From Streptomyces sp. Je 1-79 (GTDB lineage Bacteria > Actinomycetota > Actinomycetes > Streptomycetales > Streptomycetaceae): a stretch of DNA of 64,000 bases. The stretch lies in the NCBI RefSeq assembly GCF_025195125.1, contig NZ_JAMGSL010000007.1, positions 434,001-498,000 of the forward strand, read 5' to 3'. Each line of letters starts with the position of its first letter. Position 1 is the stretch's first letter. The notes below the pieces were generated by a model. It saw only the letters and a list, made by a program, of their open reading frames with translations. It made no database searches and was not told the DNA's origin. Position numbers and translations under genes: made by a program. Positions 62,540 to 64,000 of the stretch are shown piece by piece.

Positions 62540-62830
62540 ATGCGTCACTACGAAATGATGGTCATCCTCGACCCCGATCTCGAGGAGCGCGCTGTCTCCC
62601 CGCTGATCGAGAACTTCCTCTCCGTCGTCCGTGAGGGCAACGGAAAGGTCGAGAAGGTCGACACCTGGGGCCGTCGTCGTCTCGCCTACGAGATCAAGAA
62701 GAAGCCCGAGGGCATCTACTCGGTCATCGACCTGCAGGCCGAGCCTGCGGTCGTCAAGGAGCTCGACCGACAGATGAACCTGAACGAGTCGGTCCTCCGG
62801 ACCAAGGTCCTCCGTCCCGAGACCCACTGA
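62540..62830 (+). CDS. rpsF: 30S ribosomal protein S6
   Basis: A 96-residue protein: RHYEMMVILDPDLEERAVSP, WGRRRLAYEIKKKPEGIY and LNLNESVLRTKVLR-type end. ATG 62540 with AAAGGAGGT. First gene of rpsF-ssb-rpsR-rplI. Confidence 0.98.
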   Translation: MRHYEMMVILDPDLEERAVSPLIENFLSVVREGNGKVEKVDTWGRRRLAYEIKKKPEGIYSVIDLQAEPAVVKELDRQMNLNESVLRTKVLRPETH

Positions 62831-62904
62831 GCATCTAGCTCAGAGGTCATCGGGTTCGAGTAGCAGTAAGCAGCCAGAAGCAATCCCGCCGAGAGGTTCA
62901 TCCA

Positions 62905-63486
62905 ATGGCAGGCGAGACCGTCATCACGGTCGTCGGCAATCTTGTCGACGACCCCGAGCTGCGCTTCACCCCGTCCGGTGCGGCGGTCGCGAAGTTCCGT
63001 ATCGCGTCCACCCCCCGCACCTTCGACCGTCAGACCAATGAGTGGAAGGACGGCGACAGCCTGTTCCTCACCTGCTCGGTCTGGCGTCAGGCGGCGGAGA
63101 ACGTCGCCGAGTCGCTTCAGCGAGGCATGCGCGTTGTCGTGCAGGGCCGTCTGAAGCAGCGGTCCTATGAGGACCGCGAGGGCGTCAAGCGCACGGTCTA
63201 CGAGCTGGACGTCGAGGAAGTCGGCCCCAGTCTCAAGAACGCCACGGCCAAGGTCACCAAGACCACCGGTCGTGGTGGCCAGGGTGGCTACGGCGGAGGC
63301 GGCCAGCAGGGCGGCGGCAACTGGGGTGGAAACTCCGGTGGTGGCCAGCAGGGTGGTGGCGGTGCTCCCGCCGACGACCCGTGGGCGACCAGCGCGCCGG
63401 CCGGTGGCGGCCAGCAGCAGGGCGGCGGAGGCAACTGGGGTGGAAACTCCAGCGGCGGCGGCTACTCGGACGAGCCCCCCTTCTAG
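62905..63486 (+). CDS. ssb: Single-stranded DNA-binding protein
   Basis: A 193-residue protein with an OB-fold (1-110, TVITVVGNLVDDPELRF, FLTCSVWRQAAENVAESL), a Gly/Gln-rich linker with GGNWGGNS repeats and the acidic DEPPF tip that contacts replication partners. ATG 62905, AGAGG upstream. Confidence 0.97.
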   Translation: MAGETVITVVGNLVDDPELRFTPSGAAVAKFRIASTPRTFDRQTNEWKDGDSLFLTCSVWRQAAENVAESLQRGMRVVVQGRLKQRSYEDREGVKRTVYELDVEEVGPSLKNATAKVTKTTGRGGQGGYGGGGQQGGGNWGGNSGGGQQGGGGAPADDPWATSAPAGGGQQQGGGGNWGGNSSGGGYSDEPPF

Positions 63487-63544
63487 GGCACTCCCCTGGA
63501 AGGCAGCTCGTACCCAAACTTCTTGATCACACAGGAGAAACACC

Positions 63545-63781
63545 ATGGCGAAGCCGCCTGTGCGCAAGCCTAAGAAGAAGGTCTGCGCGTTCTGCAAGGA
63601 CAAGACCGTGTACGTGGACTACAAGGACACGAACATGCTGCGGAAGTTCATTTCCGACCGCGGCAAGATCCGTGCCCGCCGCGTGACCGGCAACTGCACG
63701 CAGCACCAGCGTGACGTCGCCACGGCCGTGAAGAACAGCCGTGAGATGGCGCTGCTGCCCTACACGTCCACCGCGCGATAA
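63545..63781 (+). CDS. rpsR: 30S ribosomal protein S18
   Basis: A 78-residue protein: KKKVCAFCKDK, then DTNMLRKFISDRGKI and GNCTQHQRDVATAVKNSREMALLPYT. It carries the CxxC and a third Cys of the zinc-type (C+) paralogue, so a zinc-independent copy may exist elsewhere. ATG 63545 with AGGAG. Confidence 0.97.
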   Translation: MAKPPVRKPKKKVCAFCKDKTVYVDYKDTNMLRKFISDRGKIRARRVTGNCTQHQRDVATAVKNSREMALLPYTSTAR

Positions 63782-63799
63782 GGGAAGGGTGACCGAAAA

Positions 63800-64000
63800 A
63801 TGAAGATCATCCTGACCCATGAGGTCTCTGGCCTCGGTGCCGCCGGCGATGTCGTCGACGTCAAGGACGGTTACGCTCGCAACTACCTGGTCCCGCGTGG
63901 TTTCGCGATCCGCTGGACCAAGGGTGGCGAGAAGGACGTGGCGCAGATCCGCCGCGCCCGCAAGATCCACGAGATCGCGACCATCGAGCAGGCCAACGAG
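63800..64000 (+). CDS. rplI: 50S ribosomal protein L9 (5' part; cut by window end)
   Basis: 67 codons, KIILTHEVSGLGAAGDVVDV then KDGYARNYLVPRGFAIRWTK, the N-terminal L9 domain and the start of its long helix. ATG 63800 with AAGGG upstream. The rest is outside the window. Confidence 0.97.
   Translation, partial: MKIILTHEVSGLGAAGDVVDVKDGYARNYLVPRGFAIRWTKGGEKDVAQIRRARKIHEIATIEQANE

Overview
The window is a piece of an actinobacterial chromosome, almost certainly from a Streptomyces species. The DNA is very G+C rich with strong G/C third-position bias, many genes start with GTG (a few with TTG), and the gene order is the classical Streptomyces replication-origin neighbourhood: rnpA-rpmH-dnaA-oriC-dnaN-gnd-recF-dciA-gyrB-gyrA on one side and yidD-yidC-jag-rsmG-parA-parB on the other. 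No insertion sequence, prophage, CRISPR array or rRNA gene was seen. Two tRNA genes (Ala-TGC, Ile-GAT) are present, and neither encodes its CCA end.

Layout. 1-5.6 kb (+): cell-envelope growth and signalling genes (C-terminus of a PP2C phosphatase, a RodA/FtsW-type glycosyltransferase, a class B PBP, and a PknB-type PASTA kinase). 5.8-6.8 kb (+): an accessory gene joining a phage-antirepressor-like N-terminus to an Mrr-type nuclease domain. 6.9-11.1 kb (-): an operon of DUF881 protein, class E sortase, small membrane protein, PabA/TrpG-type amidotransferase and two more class E sortases. 11.3-16.4 kb: crgA, a DnaA-box cluster, a rhomboid protease, a cyclophilin, two hypothetical genes, an MFS transporter and tRNA-Ala. 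16.5-20.6 kb: an HTH protein and tail-anchored kinase pair, a secreted membrane-anchored protein, a probable gene remnant and a DLW-39 peptide. 20.7-30.5 kb (-): tRNA-Ile, DUF3566, gyrA, gyrB, dciA, recF, gnd, dnaN. 30.5-31.5 kb: oriC. 31.5-33.3 kb (-): dnaA. 33.7-40.4 kb (+): rpmH, rnpA, yidD, yidC, jag, rsmG, parA, parB, GNAT. 40.5-50.0 kb (-): trxA, trxB, rsmA, sigM, a pseudokinase, murJ and a DUF6049 protein. 50.2-54.9 kb: cca (+), then an MFS transporter, myo-inositol-phosphate synthase and a PadR regulator (-). 55.3-59.6 kb (+): bifunctional PBP and a GT87-like glycosyltransferase. 59.6-62.3 kb (-): alanine-racemase-like protein, FemX and a small membrane protein. 62.5-64.0 kb (+): rpsF, ssb, rpsR, rplI (cut by the window end).

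How the parts work together. The window couples replication initiation (DnaA, about 20 recognisable boxes in oriC, DnaN, gyrase, DciA), origin segregation (ParA, ParB and six parS sites between 37.3 and 51.7 kb), membrane protein insertion, and cell-wall synthesis and its kinase control. The order also matches the dnaA region of Mycobacterium tuberculosis as generally known (DUF3566-ileT-alaT-ppiA-crgA-DUF881-trpG-pknB-pbpA-rodA-pstP; murJ-sigM-rsmA-trxB-trxA-parB-parA). Against that backbone the sortases, the Mrr-type gene and the block between the two tRNAs stand out as lineage-specific additions.

The most interesting items are: the racemase-like protein beside femX that lacks the usual catalytic Tyr motif; the pseudokinase split from MurJ; sortases inserted around a conserved amidotransferase; the parA leader combining parS, a perfect hairpin and DnaA boxes; an extra cluster of three perfect DnaA boxes 19 kb from oriC; and a perfect 15-bp inverted repeat at the padR-ino1 promoter. 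I did not find a wholly new defence or biosynthetic system.
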